NCBI GenBank assembly: GCA_036262035.1
Contig: DATAJS010000020.1
Coordinates: forward strand, 51,611 to 115,610
Source: Burkholderiales bacterium
Lineage (GTDB): Bacteria; Pseudomonadota; Gammaproteobacteria; Burkholderiales; SG8-41
Direction: 5' to 3'
DNA: 64,000 nt
Both the position numbers and the translations under genes were made by a program. The first letter of the stretch is position 1, and every line of letters begins with the position of its first letter. Below are positions 24,861 to 32,621 of this stretch, piece by piece. The notes below the pieces were generated by a model that saw only the letters and a list, made by a program, of their open reading frames with translations, made no database searches and was not told the DNA's origin.

Positions 24861-26483
24861 AGATTCCAGAATCAGGTCCGCGCCTTTTTCACCCGTCGCC
24901 AGCGACGGCGCATTGGTGTTCGACGACGGGATGGTCGGGAACACCGACGAATCGACGACGCGCAGGCCGCTGACGCCGCGCACCCGCAGCTGCGGATCGA
25001 CGACCGACCGCTCGTCCGCGCCCATGCGGCAGGTGCCGACCATGTGCCAGCTCGTGTTCACGCCGTCGCGGATGTAATCGAGCATGCCGGCTTCGTCGGT
25101 CACGCCGGGGCCGGGGCGCGTCTCGCGCACGATCAGCGCTTTCATCGCGGGGCTTGCGGCGACCGCGCGGGCCCGCCGCATGCCGTCGAGGAAGAGCTGC
25201 GCGTCGGCTTCGTGCGAGAGATACCGCGGGTCCATCGCCGCATGCTCGTGCGGGTTCGCGGAGCGGATGTGCACCGTGCCCGTCGAGTGCGGCTGGAGCG
25301 GCGTGATCCCGATCGAGAACCCCGACCACGGATCGAGCCCGTAGCGCGCGGTGCGCGCGTAGCGGTCCTTGCCGGACACCGGCATGAGCCGCAGCACGAG
25401 GTCGGGCTGTCCGGCCTTGTCGTCGCTGCGCAGATTGGTCTGAGCGGTCGACGAGCAGATCGCGAGAAAACCCTTGCGCGTGAGCGCGAAGCGCAAGCCC
25501 TCGCGCATCTTGCGCCAGGGATTGCGCAGCACGTCGTTGACGGTGAGCGGCTTCGCGCACTCGTAGGTGATGCGCACGTTGGGATGGTCGCGCAGGTTCT
25601 CGCCGACGTCGGGCGAATGACGCACGACGGCAATGCCGTGCTTCTGCAGGAGGTCCGCATTGCCGATGCCCGAGAGCTCGAGGAGCTGCGGCGACTTGAG
25701 CGGCCCCGCGGAGAGGATGACCTCGCGCCGCGCCTTCACCGGCTGCACGCGGCCGTCGCGCGAGATCTCGACGCCGACCGCGCGCGTGCCTTCCATCAGC
25801 ACCCGGGTCGCGACGGTGTCGGTGATCACCGAAAGATTCGGCCGCGACAGCGCCGGCTTCAGATACGACACCGCCGAGCTGGAACGCAAGCCTTTGCGCG
25901 TCGAATACTGGAGATAGAACGTGCCTTCGTAGCTGCCGTCGTTGTAATCGTGCAGGCGTTGCGAGCCCAGCGCTTCGCACGCGTCGACGAACGCGTCGGC
26001 GAGCTCGTCGAACTTGTGCAGGCGCGTGACGCCGACCGGACCGCCCTTGCCGCGCGTCTCGTCGCCTTCCGGAAAGTCCTCGAGCCGCTTGAAGAGCGGC
26101 AGCATGTCGGCGTAACCCCAGCCTGCGCAGCCGGCGTCGCGCCATTTGTCGTATTCCCTGGGATCGCCGCGCACGAAGAGGTTGCCGTTGATCGAGCTCG
26201 AGCCGCCGATGACGCGCCCGCGCACCCACAGCTGCTGCTTGCCGTTGAGATGCTGCTGGGGCTCGGTCTTGAACGGCCACGTGAAGCGCTCGTCCATCAG
26301 CACTTTCGCGACGAACATCGGCACGTGGATGTTGATGTGGTCGTCGCGGCGGCCCGCTTCGATCAGCAGCACCTGGTGCCTGCCGTCCGCCGAGAGGCGG
26401 TTCGCCAGCACGCAGCCGGACGAGCCGGCGCCGACGATCACGTAGTCGAACTCGGCGGTTTCAGGAAGCGACGTCACGTACAT
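24843..26483 (-). CDS. GMC family FAD-dependent oxidoreductase (choline dehydrogenase-like)
   Basis: A 546-residue GMC oxidoreductase. It shows DYVIVGAGSSGCVLANRLS, the GMC signature around RGRVIGGSSSINGN, SAGPLKSPQLLELSGIG, and the catalytic histidine in NTSWHMVGTCRMG; a second conserved position falls in PSSNTNAPSLATGE. These enzymes oxidise primary alcohols or hydroxy groups to aldehydes or ketones, passing electrons to a quinone or oxygen. GGAGGAGTGAG precedes the ATG. The last residues (KTGV) and the TGA come from the GGGGTCTGACC repeat at 24839-24851. It lies in the operon after a small protein gene, upstream of the TcuA-like gene. Confidence 0.93.
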   Translation of the reverse strand: MYVTSLPETAEFDYVIVGAGSSGCVLANRLSADGRHQVLLIEAGRRDDHINIHVPMFVAKVLMDERFTWPFKTEPQQHLNGKQQLWVRGRVIGGSSSINGNLFVRGDPREYDKWRDAGCAGWGYADMLPLFKRLEDFPEGDETRGKGGPVGVTRLHKFDELADAFVDACEALGSQRLHDYNDGSYEGTFYLQYSTRKGLRSSSAVSYLKPALSRPNLSVITDTVATRVLMEGTRAVGVEISRDGRVQPVKARREVILSAGPLKSPQLLELSGIGNADLLQKHGIAVVRHSPDVGENLRDHPNVRITYECAKPLTVNDVLRNPWRKMREGLRFALTRKGFLAICSSTAQTNLRSDDKAGQPDLVLRLMPVSGKDRYARTARYGLDPWSGFSIGITPLQPHSTGTVHIRSANPHEHAAMDPRYLSHEADAQLFLDGMRRARAVAASPAMKALIVRETRPGPGVTDEAGMLDYIRDGVNTSWHMVGTCRMGADERSVVDPQLRVRGVSGLRVVDSSVFPTIPSSNTNAPSLATGEKGADLILESVKTGV

Positions 26484-26506
26484 CTCACTCCTCCTCGGAC
26501 CGGGGC

Positions 26507-26701
26507 TCAGGCCCCTTTTGTCGTGTCGCGGTAGCCGTGCACGCGTGCGTCGGCGACGCACCGCTCGTAATCGGCGAATCCCTCGTAGGCCTGCGCCACC
26601 GCCTTGCCGTTCATGACGTACTTCCAGCGCCAGCGCGCGTCCTGGTCCTGGAAGAAGCGCCAGGGCCGCGCGGATCGCTCCTGTTTGCGTGCGCCGGTCA
26701 T
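26507..26701 (-). CDS. Small conserved protein, W-x9-WRW / CVxDAxxHG family
   Basis: A 64-residue soluble protein of unknown function. It shows W14, W24-R-W26, F42 and C48-V-A-D-A-R-V-H-G56. A second protein at 42951-43142 has the same residues at the same spacing (W6, WRW at 16-18, F33, CVEDAKKHG at 39-47), which argues that both are real genes of one family. AAGGGGCGGCG precedes the ATG, which begins 9 bp after the stop of the enolase-superfamily gene, so it belongs to the operon. The alternating aromatic pattern suggests a small beta-sheet followed by a helix, but no function is assigned. Confidence 0.72.
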   Translation of the reverse strand: MTGARKQERSARPWRFFQDQDARWRWKYVMNGKAVAQAYEGFADYERCVADARVHGYRDTTKGA

Positions 26702-26710
26702 CGCCGCCCC

Positions 26711-27880
26711 TTAAGCGATGCGCTCGTACAGCAGTGTGTTCTTCTTGAGTGCGGCTTCGTCGATGGCGATCCCGAGGCCCGGACCGTGCGGCACGTCGAC
26801 GTGCCCGTCGCGGATCCTGAAATCGCTCTCGGGCGACAGCGGGTCCCTGGCGGTCGCGTTGAGGCCCATCACGAACTCGCCCGCGCCCATCATGCGGGAG
26901 GCCGGCGTGCTCGCGTAGAAATGAGCGCTCGCCGCGGCTTCGAGCTGCGACTGCACCGCAAGCCCGCCGCAGTTCAACTGGATGTTCGCGGCTTCGGCGA
27001 CCGCCGCGATCTTCTTCGCCGCAGTCAACCCGCCGAGCTTGTAGAGCTTGATGCAGAACGCGTCGACCGCCCGCGCTTCGGCGAGCGCGTACGCATCCTG
27101 GAGCGTGAAGATCGCCTCGTCGGCCATCACCGGAACGCCGCCCGCCGCGCGGCGGATCTCCGCCATGCCCTGAAGGTCGCGGCGCGCGATGGGCTGCTCG
27201 ATGTAACCCAGCCCCATCGGCCTGATCGCGGCGATCGCGGACAGCGAATCGGCCAGCGTCCAGCCGGTGTTGGGATCGATGCCGATCACCACGTCCTCGC
27301 CCACCGCCTTGCGCACCGCTTCGAAGTTCTGCACGTCGCGCTTCCAGCCGCGGCGGTCGGCCATCTTCAGGCACAGCACCTTGATGCCGAACTCGTCGAC
27401 CGCGCGCTTCGATTCCGCGATCATCGTCTCGACGTCTTCGGCCATGCTGACCGACCATTCGAGCGGGATGCGCGGCTGGCAGCAGCCGCCGATGAGGTTG
27501 TAGATCGGCTGGTTGAGCGCCTTGCCCTGCGCGTCGCGCAGCGCGATGTCGAGCAGCGCGCGCGCCGCGGGGTTGCCGGCGAGGCGGTTGTCGAAAGTCT
27601 CGCTGATGCCTTCGATGTCGAAGATCGAGCGGCCGATCAGCGCCGGTCCGAGGATCTCCTTCACCGCCGCGACGACGGAGAGCGAAGTATCCGGAACGAA
27701 ATGCCCCGGGCTGATCGGGCGGATCTGCGCGGTGCCGACCACGCCGCCGTCGTAGATCTTCACCAGCACCGGCTTGCCGAGCAGGCGCTCGGCGGGGCCG
27801 GTGTCGTAGCTGCCGCTGGAGAAGATGCGCTGGACGCGCGCCGAGAGCGCGGTGACGAAGACTTCAATGCGATCGATCAC
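26711..27880 (-). CDS. Mandelate racemase/muconate lactonizing enzyme family protein
   Basis: A 389-residue enolase-superfamily enzyme. It has VLCLKMA with the likely base lysine, metal ligands in GIDPNTGW, YIEQPIARR and VMADEAI, and KLYKLGG on the far side of the barrel. As in the paralogue at 295-1482 the first KxK lysine is a cysteine. A GTG start at 27880 with GGGAG upstream lies 3 bp after the TGA of the Bug gene. Neighbouring Bug receptor and TauD-type dioxygenase suggest an imported acid that is isomerised or dehydrated here. The IPLEWSV and QPIYNL/LIGG segments near residues 125-145 are typical of the cycloisomerase branch. Confidence 0.9.
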   Translation of the reverse strand: MIDRIEVFVTALSARVQRIFSSGSYDTGPAERLLGKPVLVKIYDGGVVGTAQIRPISPGHFVPDTSLSVVAAVKEILGPALIGRSIFDIEGISETFDNRLAGNPAARALLDIALRDAQGKALNQPIYNLIGGCCQPRIPLEWSVSMAEDVETMIAESKRAVDEFGIKVLCLKMADRRGWKRDVQNFEAVRKAVGEDVVIGIDPNTGWTLADSLSAIAAIRPMGLGYIEQPIARRDLQGMAEIRRAAGGVPVMADEAIFTLQDAYALAEARAVDAFCIKLYKLGGLTAAKKIAAVAEAANIQLNCGGLAVQSQLEAAASAHFYASTPASRMMGAGEFVMGLNATARDPLSPESDFRIRDGHVDVPHGPGLGIAIDEAALKKNTLLYERIA

Positions 27881-27883
27881 GCG

Positions 27884-28846
27884 TCACTCCCCCCTGATAC
27901 CGGCGTTCTTCACGACCTTTTCCCAGCGCGGGATCTCGGCCGCGATGAACTTCGCGAACTCGGCCGAGGTGTTGCCCACGGGCTCGAAGCCTTGCGCGAG
28001 CATCTTGTCGCGGATATCCGCGGCGCGCATCGCTTTCGAGGTCTCTTTCGCCAGCGCATCGACGATCGGGCGCGGCGTGCCGGCCGGGGCGAGCAGGCCG
28101 TACCACGACGCGGCGTAATACCCGGGCACCCCGGCTTCCGCGATCGTCGGAACGTTGGGCATCGCGGGGCTGCGTTTCGAGATCGATACGCCGAGCGCGC
28201 GGATCTTGCCGTTGTTCACCTGCGGCAGCGCGGCCGGTACCGACGAGAACAGCGCCTGCACCTCCCCGCTCACCAGCGCGGTGAGCGACGGCGCCGCCCC
28301 TTTGTACGGCACGTGCACCATGTCGACGCCGGTCATCGATTCCAGCAGCTCCATCGCGAGGTGCGTGACGTTGCCCATGCCGCCGGAGCCGTAGGTGATC
28401 TTGCCCGGCTGCGATTTCGCGAGCGCGAGCAGGCCCTTCACGTCGTTGGCCGCGACGCTCGGATGCACGCTCAGCACCGAAGGCCCGAGCGCGACGAGGC
28501 TCACCGGGATGAAATCCTTGCGGATGTCGAACGGCAGTCTGGCGTACAGCGAGGGTATGGCGATGGTGGAGTTCGCCATGAGCAGCGTGTGGCCGTCCGC
28601 GGTGCCTCGCGCCACGATCTCGGCCGCGATGTTGCCCGCGGCGCCGGGACGGTTGTCGACGACGAACGACGCGCCCATGGCTTCGCCGAGCTTCTGCGCG
28701 ATCGCTCGCGCGGCGATGTCGGTGCCGCCGCCGGGCGCGAAGCCCACGACGACGCGCACGGGTTTGGAAGGATATTTCTGCTGGGCGTGAACCGCGCCGG
28801 ACGCGGCGCACGCGGCCGCGAGCGCGAAGAGGATGGTTTTGGACAT
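27884..28846 (-). CDS. Bug/TctC-type receptor
   Basis: A 320-residue periplasmic receptor with signal peptide MSKTILFALAAACAASGAVHA, then KYPSKPVRVVVGFAPGGGTD, NRPGAAGNIAAE, GTADGHTLLMA and HPSVAAND. It lies 7 bp after the TauD-type gene and 3 bp before the enolase-superfamily gene, so it is firmly inside the operon starting at 30643. It is presumably the capture protein for the compound that this operon degrades. No permease genes follow. Confidence 0.94.
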   Translation of the reverse strand: MSKTILFALAAACAASGAVHAQQKYPSKPVRVVVGFAPGGGTDIAARAIAQKLGEAMGASFVVDNRPGAAGNIAAEIVARGTADGHTLLMANSTIAIPSLYARLPFDIRKDFIPVSLVALGPSVLSVHPSVAANDVKGLLALAKSQPGKITYGSGGMGNVTHLAMELLESMTGVDMVHVPYKGAAPSLTALVSGEVQALFSSVPAALPQVNNGKIRALGVSISKRSPAMPNVPTIAEAGVPGYYAASWYGLLAPAGTPRPIVDALAKETSKAMRAADIRDKMLAQGFEPVGNTSAEFAKFIAAEIPRWEKVVKNAGIRGE

Positions 28847-28853
28847 GGGGACC

Positions 28854-29831
28854 TCAGGCCGCGATTGCGGTGTGTCGGGGATGCGCGGGACGCGTCATCG
28901 CGTCGGGCGCTTCGAAAGGCTTGTGGCCTTCGACCTGCGAGGCGTACAGCACGCGGCGGTTCTCCGCGTTGAACGGGTCGCGCTTGTGCAGCGTCGCGCG
29001 GTTGTCCCAGACCACGACGTCGCCGACCGACCACTCGTGCTCGTAGACGAAGCGCGATTGCGTCGCGTGCTCCCAGAGCTCGTTCAGCAGCGCCTCCGAA
29101 TCTTCCAGCGACAGGCCGTTCACGTACGCGCTGTGGCGGCGCCCGAGGAACAGCATGCTGCGCCCGGTCTCGGGATGCGTCGAGACGATCGGGTGGCTCG
29201 GCCCTTCGATCTCGCGGATGTCCATGTCCAGCCGCGCGCCGGGGCGGATCTGCATCGCGGTATCGACGATGTTCGCCTGCTTGATCGTCATGCCTTTGAG
29301 GCGCTGCTTCATCGCGTCGGACAGCGTGTCGTACGCGGCGTAGCAGTTGCTGAAATAGGTGTGGCCGCCTTCGGGCGGAATCTCCACCGCGAGCAGCATG
29401 CGCGCCGCCGTCGGGCGCTCCTTGAACGAAAAGTCGGCGTGCCACACCACTTCGCCGTCGCCCAGGATGCCGACCGGCTTGCCGTCCTGCTTCACGTTGG
29501 TGACGACCGTCACCTCGGGCGGCAGGTTGAAGATCTTGTTCGCGGTGCGCTCTTCGAGGCCGCGCTTGTGGAGGTTGGACGACGTCACCGGCGTGCCGAA
29601 GCGCTTCGCGAAGGTGACGAGGTCCGAAGGAGTCATGGCCTGGCCGCGAATCACGAGCAGCAGGTGGTCGAGCCAGTGCGCGTGCAGACGCGCGAAGGTC
29701 GCGTCGTCGAGGGTCTTGAGATCGAGGCCGCGCACCTCGGCGCCGAGCGCCGCACGCGTCGGCACCACCTGGATGGGGTCGGACCCCGGCTTCTTCGGGG
29801 TCTGACCCCGGTTTTCAACGACAGAACTCAT
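28854..29831 (-). CDS. TauD/TfdA family 2-oxoglutarate/Fe(II) dioxygenase with repeat-encoded N-terminus
   Basis: A 325-residue dioxygenase with the facial triad visible as H131-x-D133 in VVWHADFSF and H282 in NRATLHKRDPF, followed by the 2-oxoglutarate-binding arginines (NRRVLY). The family hydroxylates taurine, 2,4-D, alkyl sulfates, carnitine-like and other substrates, often releasing a leaving group. Residues 6-19 (ENRGQTPKKPGSDP) are the translation of a GGGGTC repeat at 29773-29818, so the native N-terminus was probably rebuilt; the conserved part starts at about residue 22 (VVPTRAALGAEVRG), where GTG codons could serve as an alternative start. It follows the SDR gene by 5 bp. Confidence 0.9.
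   Translation of the reverse strand: MSSVVENRGQTPKKPGSDPIQVVPTRAALGAEVRGLDLKTLDDATFARLHAHWLDHLLLVIRGQAMTPSDLVTFAKRFGTPVTSSNLHKRGLEERTANKIFNLPPEVTVVTNVKQDGKPVGILGDGEVVWHADFSFKERPTAARMLLAVEIPPEGGHTYFSNCYAAYDTLSDAMKQRLKGMTIKQANIVDTAMQIRPGARLDMDIREIEGPSHPIVSTHPETGRSMLFLGRRHSAYVNGLSLEDSEALLNELWEHATQSRFVYEHEWSVGDVVVWDNRATLHKRDPFNAENRRVLYASQVEGHKPFEAPDAMTRPAHPRHTAIAA
29773..29818. repeat. GGGGTC-GACCCC repeat, two units, inside a CDS
   Basis: Units GGGGTCGGACCCC and GGGGTCTGACCCC flank GGCTTCTTC, forming a hairpin. They are read in frame as residues 6-19 of the TauD-type protein. The insertion keeps the frame. Confidence 0.92.
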
Positions 29832-29836
29832 GTCAT

Positions 29837-30643
29837 TCACTCCGCCAAAACCTTGAGATAGCTCGACCGCCCGCCGTCGGCCGCGATCGTCGTGCCGGTC
29901 AGCATGCGCGACTCGTCCGACGCCAGGAACACCGCGATGGACGCGATGTCTTCGGGATCGCCCTTCGAAAACGGATACAGCTTCTGGAACGCCGCGCGCT
30001 CGCGCGCCGCGGGTCCCGGCTTCTCCGCGAGCATGAAGTCCTTGTTCTCGTAACGCGCGATCTGGCGCTCGGTGCGTACCGAGCCCGGGGCGATCGCGTT
30101 GGCGCGGATGTTGTGCTGCGCGTACTGCGCGGCGAGCGTCTTGGTGAACGAGACGATGCCGCCTTTGGTCGCGGCGTACGCGGGCTTCATCGAGCCCATG
30201 AGGCCGAGGTGCGACGTCACGTTGACGATCGAGCCGCCGCCCGCCTTCAGCATGTGCGGGATGCCGTGGCGGCACGTGAGGAACGGGTGCAGCAGGTTCA
30301 GATTGATCGTGCGGTGCCAGACGTCGAGGTCCATCTGGTGCACCGGTACGTCTTCCTGCAGCGAGCCGCCGGCGCAGTTGAAGATGACGTCGAGACGGCC
30401 GAAGCGCTCGACCGTCGCCGCGACCGCGCGCGCGACGCTCGCGTCGTTCGTCACGTCGGTCTCGACGAACAGCGCATCGCCGCCCGCTTCCCTGATCTCG
30501 CGCTCGGCGCGCTCACCCTGTTCGCGCCTGATCTCGATCAGGGCGACTTTGGCGCCTTCGCGCGACGCCAGCTTGGCGGTCGCTTTCGCGATGCCGGCGC
30601 CCGCGCCGGTCAGGAAAACGACCTTGCCGTCGAGTCTTGCCAC
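29837..30643 (-). CDS. Short-chain dehydrogenase/reductase (SDR)
   Basis: A 268-residue classical SDR with TGAGAGIAKATAKL (a variant of TGxxxGIG ending in A), NCAGG, the serine in NVTSHLG and YAATK with catalytic Tyr and Lys. The C-terminal LTGTTIAADGG is typical. It is the first gene of the eight-gene operon. A promoter with -35 TTAACA and -10 TATAGC and an upstream palindrome precede it. The glycine-to-alanine change in the cofactor loop is tolerated in some SDRs. It likely oxidises an alcohol formed by the neighbouring dioxygenase or supplied as substrate. Confidence 0.92.
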   Translation of the reverse strand: MARLDGKVVFLTGAGAGIAKATAKLASREGAKVALIEIRREQGERAEREIREAGGDALFVETDVTNDASVARAVAATVERFGRLDVIFNCAGGSLQEDVPVHQMDLDVWHRTINLNLLHPFLTCRHGIPHMLKAGGGSIVNVTSHLGLMGSMKPAYAATKGGIVSFTKTLAAQYAQHNIRANAIAPGSVRTERQIARYENKDFMLAEKPGPAARERAAFQKLYPFSKGDPEDIASIAVFLASDESRMLTGTTIAADGGRSSYLKVLAE

Positions 30644-30686
30644 GGCTTTCTCCTCTTTCGGTAGGTGGAGGACTTTAGCCGCGGCC

Positions 30687-30739
30687 GCTATAACTCACAA
30701 GACGAATTTGTTAATCCAGTATTCCCGCTGTGGAATACT
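30687..30739 (-). promoter_or_regulatory. Promoter of the SDR-TauD-Bug operon with upstream operator palindrome
   Basis: On the minus strand TTAACA (30714-30709) and TATAGC (30692-30687) are spaced by 16 bp, five and four of six matches to the sigma-70 consensus. Directly upstream lies AGTATTCC (30718-30725) and its perfect inverse GGAATACT (30732-30739) with a 6-bp spacer. The palindrome is centred about 50 bp upstream of the expected start, a position typical of an activator site. The bound regulator is not identified in the window. Confidence 0.62.
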
Positions 30740-30757
30740 ACGAAAAACAAAGCATCA

Positions 30758-30913
30758 ACACGGAGATCACGGAGGTTCACGGAGGACACGGAGGAAAGCA
30801 CTCGGACGCGCACGTCTCACACCGCGTCTTTAGCAACGAAGTGATGACTCAGGATGCGCCACCCGCGGCATCCCTCCGTGTCCTCCGTGTTCCTCCGTGC
30901 CCTCCGTGTTAAA
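30758..30913. repeat. Inverted element with (ACGGAGG)n tandem ends
   Basis: The left end reads AACACGGAGATCACGGAGG with further TTCACGGAGG and ACACGGAGG units. The right end is the inverse (CCTCCGTGTCCTCCGTGTT and further units). The ends enclose a body of about 75 bp with no coding capacity. The architecture is the same as the (GACGCAAAG)n elements at 8667 and 15551, but the sequence differs. It lies between the operon promoter and the MmgE/PrpD gene at 30931. Confidence 0.86.
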
Positions 30914-30930
30914 GCTTTTGAACTGTGCTC

Positions 30931-32340
30931 TTAAGGTCTTGCGTCAGGAATAGTGAGCTCAACGAGCCGAGCCGCTCGCGGCTGGGTATCGAGCGTCCGG
31001 CACGTCTCGACGATCTCGTCGAAGCGCGCCGCGGACACCGGGAGGCCCGGCACGATGTCGCGCAGCCGCCGCGCCTCTTCGTCGAAATCCCAGATGAACT
31101 CGCGTCCCGTCCCCTGCTTCGAGTAGCTCTTCCCGTCCTTGGTGTAGATCGTGATGCGCGGGCCGAACAGCGGCGCGGTGTGCGAAGGGATCATCGTCAC
31201 GCGCTTCATGATGTCGAGCACTTCCGGCTTCGCATCGCTGACTTTCGGCGGACCGCCTTCCCATTTCTGGAGCACCGGAAAGCCGCGCTCGACGATCGCA
31301 TGGGCGGTGTAGTAAGGCGTCATGCCCGGTTTGGGCGGCGCGTCTTCGCGGCGCGACGTGAACGCGGGGCTCGGATACTGCGTCTCGAGCCAGTTCACCA
31401 CCGCCTCCACGCGCTCGACGTTCCCGGGCCTGATGTCGTGCTCTTTCACGAGCGCCGCGGTGACGTCGATGTGCGCGATGTTGTAGCCCGAGATCGAGTA
31501 GATGCGATACAGCGTCTCGAGGAAGATCCAGCTTTTGCCCAGATCCTTCGTGATGTCGGCAAGGTTCGCGCGCGTCGCGCCGACGAAGCTGTAAGTGAGC
31601 TCGCCTTTGTTGCTGCCGGCGAACGCGTGATAGAAACCGGCGTCGCCTTCCAGCACGGTATCGCCGCCGACGTGTCCCTGCCGCGCCAGCGACACCGCGA
31701 GCATCGCGTTGCGCACCGCCGCGCCTTCGCGCAGCGCCTTGCCGCCGCAGCGCGGCGCCTCGAGGTTGCCGCCGGCGAGGCTCGCGCACAGCGCGATCGC
31801 GCTGTTCACTTCGTCCTCGCTCAGGCCGTAGAGCTTCGCCGCCGCGATCGCCGCACCGAAGATGCCGAACACCGGTCCCGCATGAAAGCCGCGCGACATC
31901 ACCGTCGGGATGTAATCGGCGGCGAGTCGCTCGCAGACTTCATAGGCCGCGGCGACCGCGGTCACCAGCTGTCTGCCGTCCGCGCCGGCGCTTTCGGCGG
32001 CCGCGAGCGCGGTCGGGATGATGCTCGTGCCCGGGTGCGTGAGCATGCGAAACGTATCCCATTTGCCGCCCGAGAATGCCATCTCCGAGCCCGCGTACGC
32101 CGCGCCCGCGCGCGTGACCTTCGAGCCGTCGACCGGGATCGTCGCGCCGTGCGCGACGCCGCTTTCCTCTTCGGTGACGAGCTTCACCGCTTTCTTCGCG
32201 TCCCCGGTCTGCGAGCCGAGCAGGATCGACCCCAGGCAATGCAGCGTGACGCCTTTCGCGCGATCCACCACTGCGGGAGGAAGATCGCGGTAATCGAGGT
32301 TCGCCACCCATTTCGCCAGCGCGCGGCTGATCGAGGTCAT
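30931..32340 (-). CDS. MmgE/PrpD family protein (divergent branch)
   Basis: A 469-residue MmgE/PrpD protein of a branch different from those at 6776 and 18684. The N-terminal region reads DRAKGVTLHCLGSILLG, the HPGTSIIPTALAAAES segment replaces HPGAIVV, and a FVGATRANLADITKDLGKSW region precedes the C-terminal domain, which ends with DEEARRLRDIVPG. It may use a different carboxylate. GGAGTGCAACT lies before the ATG. It is separated from the SDR operon by a repeat and that operon's promoter, so it is probably its own unit, facing the Crp/Fnr-type regulator across a 281-bp spacer in which I could not assign a convincing promoter. Confidence 0.9.
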   Translation of the reverse strand: MTSISRALAKWVANLDYRDLPPAVVDRAKGVTLHCLGSILLGSQTGDAKKAVKLVTEEESGVAHGATIPVDGSKVTRAGAAYAGSEMAFSGGKWDTFRMLTHPGTSIIPTALAAAESAGADGRQLVTAVAAAYEVCERLAADYIPTVMSRGFHAGPVFGIFGAAIAAAKLYGLSEDEVNSAIALCASLAGGNLEAPRCGGKALREGAAVRNAMLAVSLARQGHVGGDTVLEGDAGFYHAFAGSNKGELTYSFVGATRANLADITKDLGKSWIFLETLYRIYSISGYNIAHIDVTAALVKEHDIRPGNVERVEAVVNWLETQYPSPAFTSRREDAPPKPGMTPYYTAHAIVERGFPVLQKWEGGPPKVSDAKPEVLDIMKRVTMIPSHTAPLFGPRITIYTKDGKSYSKQGTGREFIWDFDEEARRLRDIVPGLPVSAARFDEIVETCRTLDTQPRAARLVELTIPDARP

Positions 32341-32621
32341 AGTTGCACTCCACTGTCGTTGTTTCGCGACATGTTAACGCGGCCGTGCAGCGCATTACGG
32401 CGCTCGAAAGCGCCGGCAGTAAACGGAACGCGCGTTCCGGCGTTGTGAGCGAGTGGAGGCACTTTGCAGGGTTAACGGCGAGCGCACAAGCGGGGCGCCT
32501 GTTGACTTCCTGCGTCGTTTTCCCTCTCCTTGCGGAATTTTTCCGGGCGCCGTGACGTTTTTAACAACCGATATGTCGGCGTTCTTCTACAGTCGCTCAC
32601 CCGCAAAGCACGGTTGAAAGC

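Noticed and set aside
32341..32621. Promoter pair TTGACT/GAATTT upstream of the Crp/Fnr gene
   Set aside because: The spacing is acceptable, but the -10 matches only two of six positions. It was not listed as a feature.
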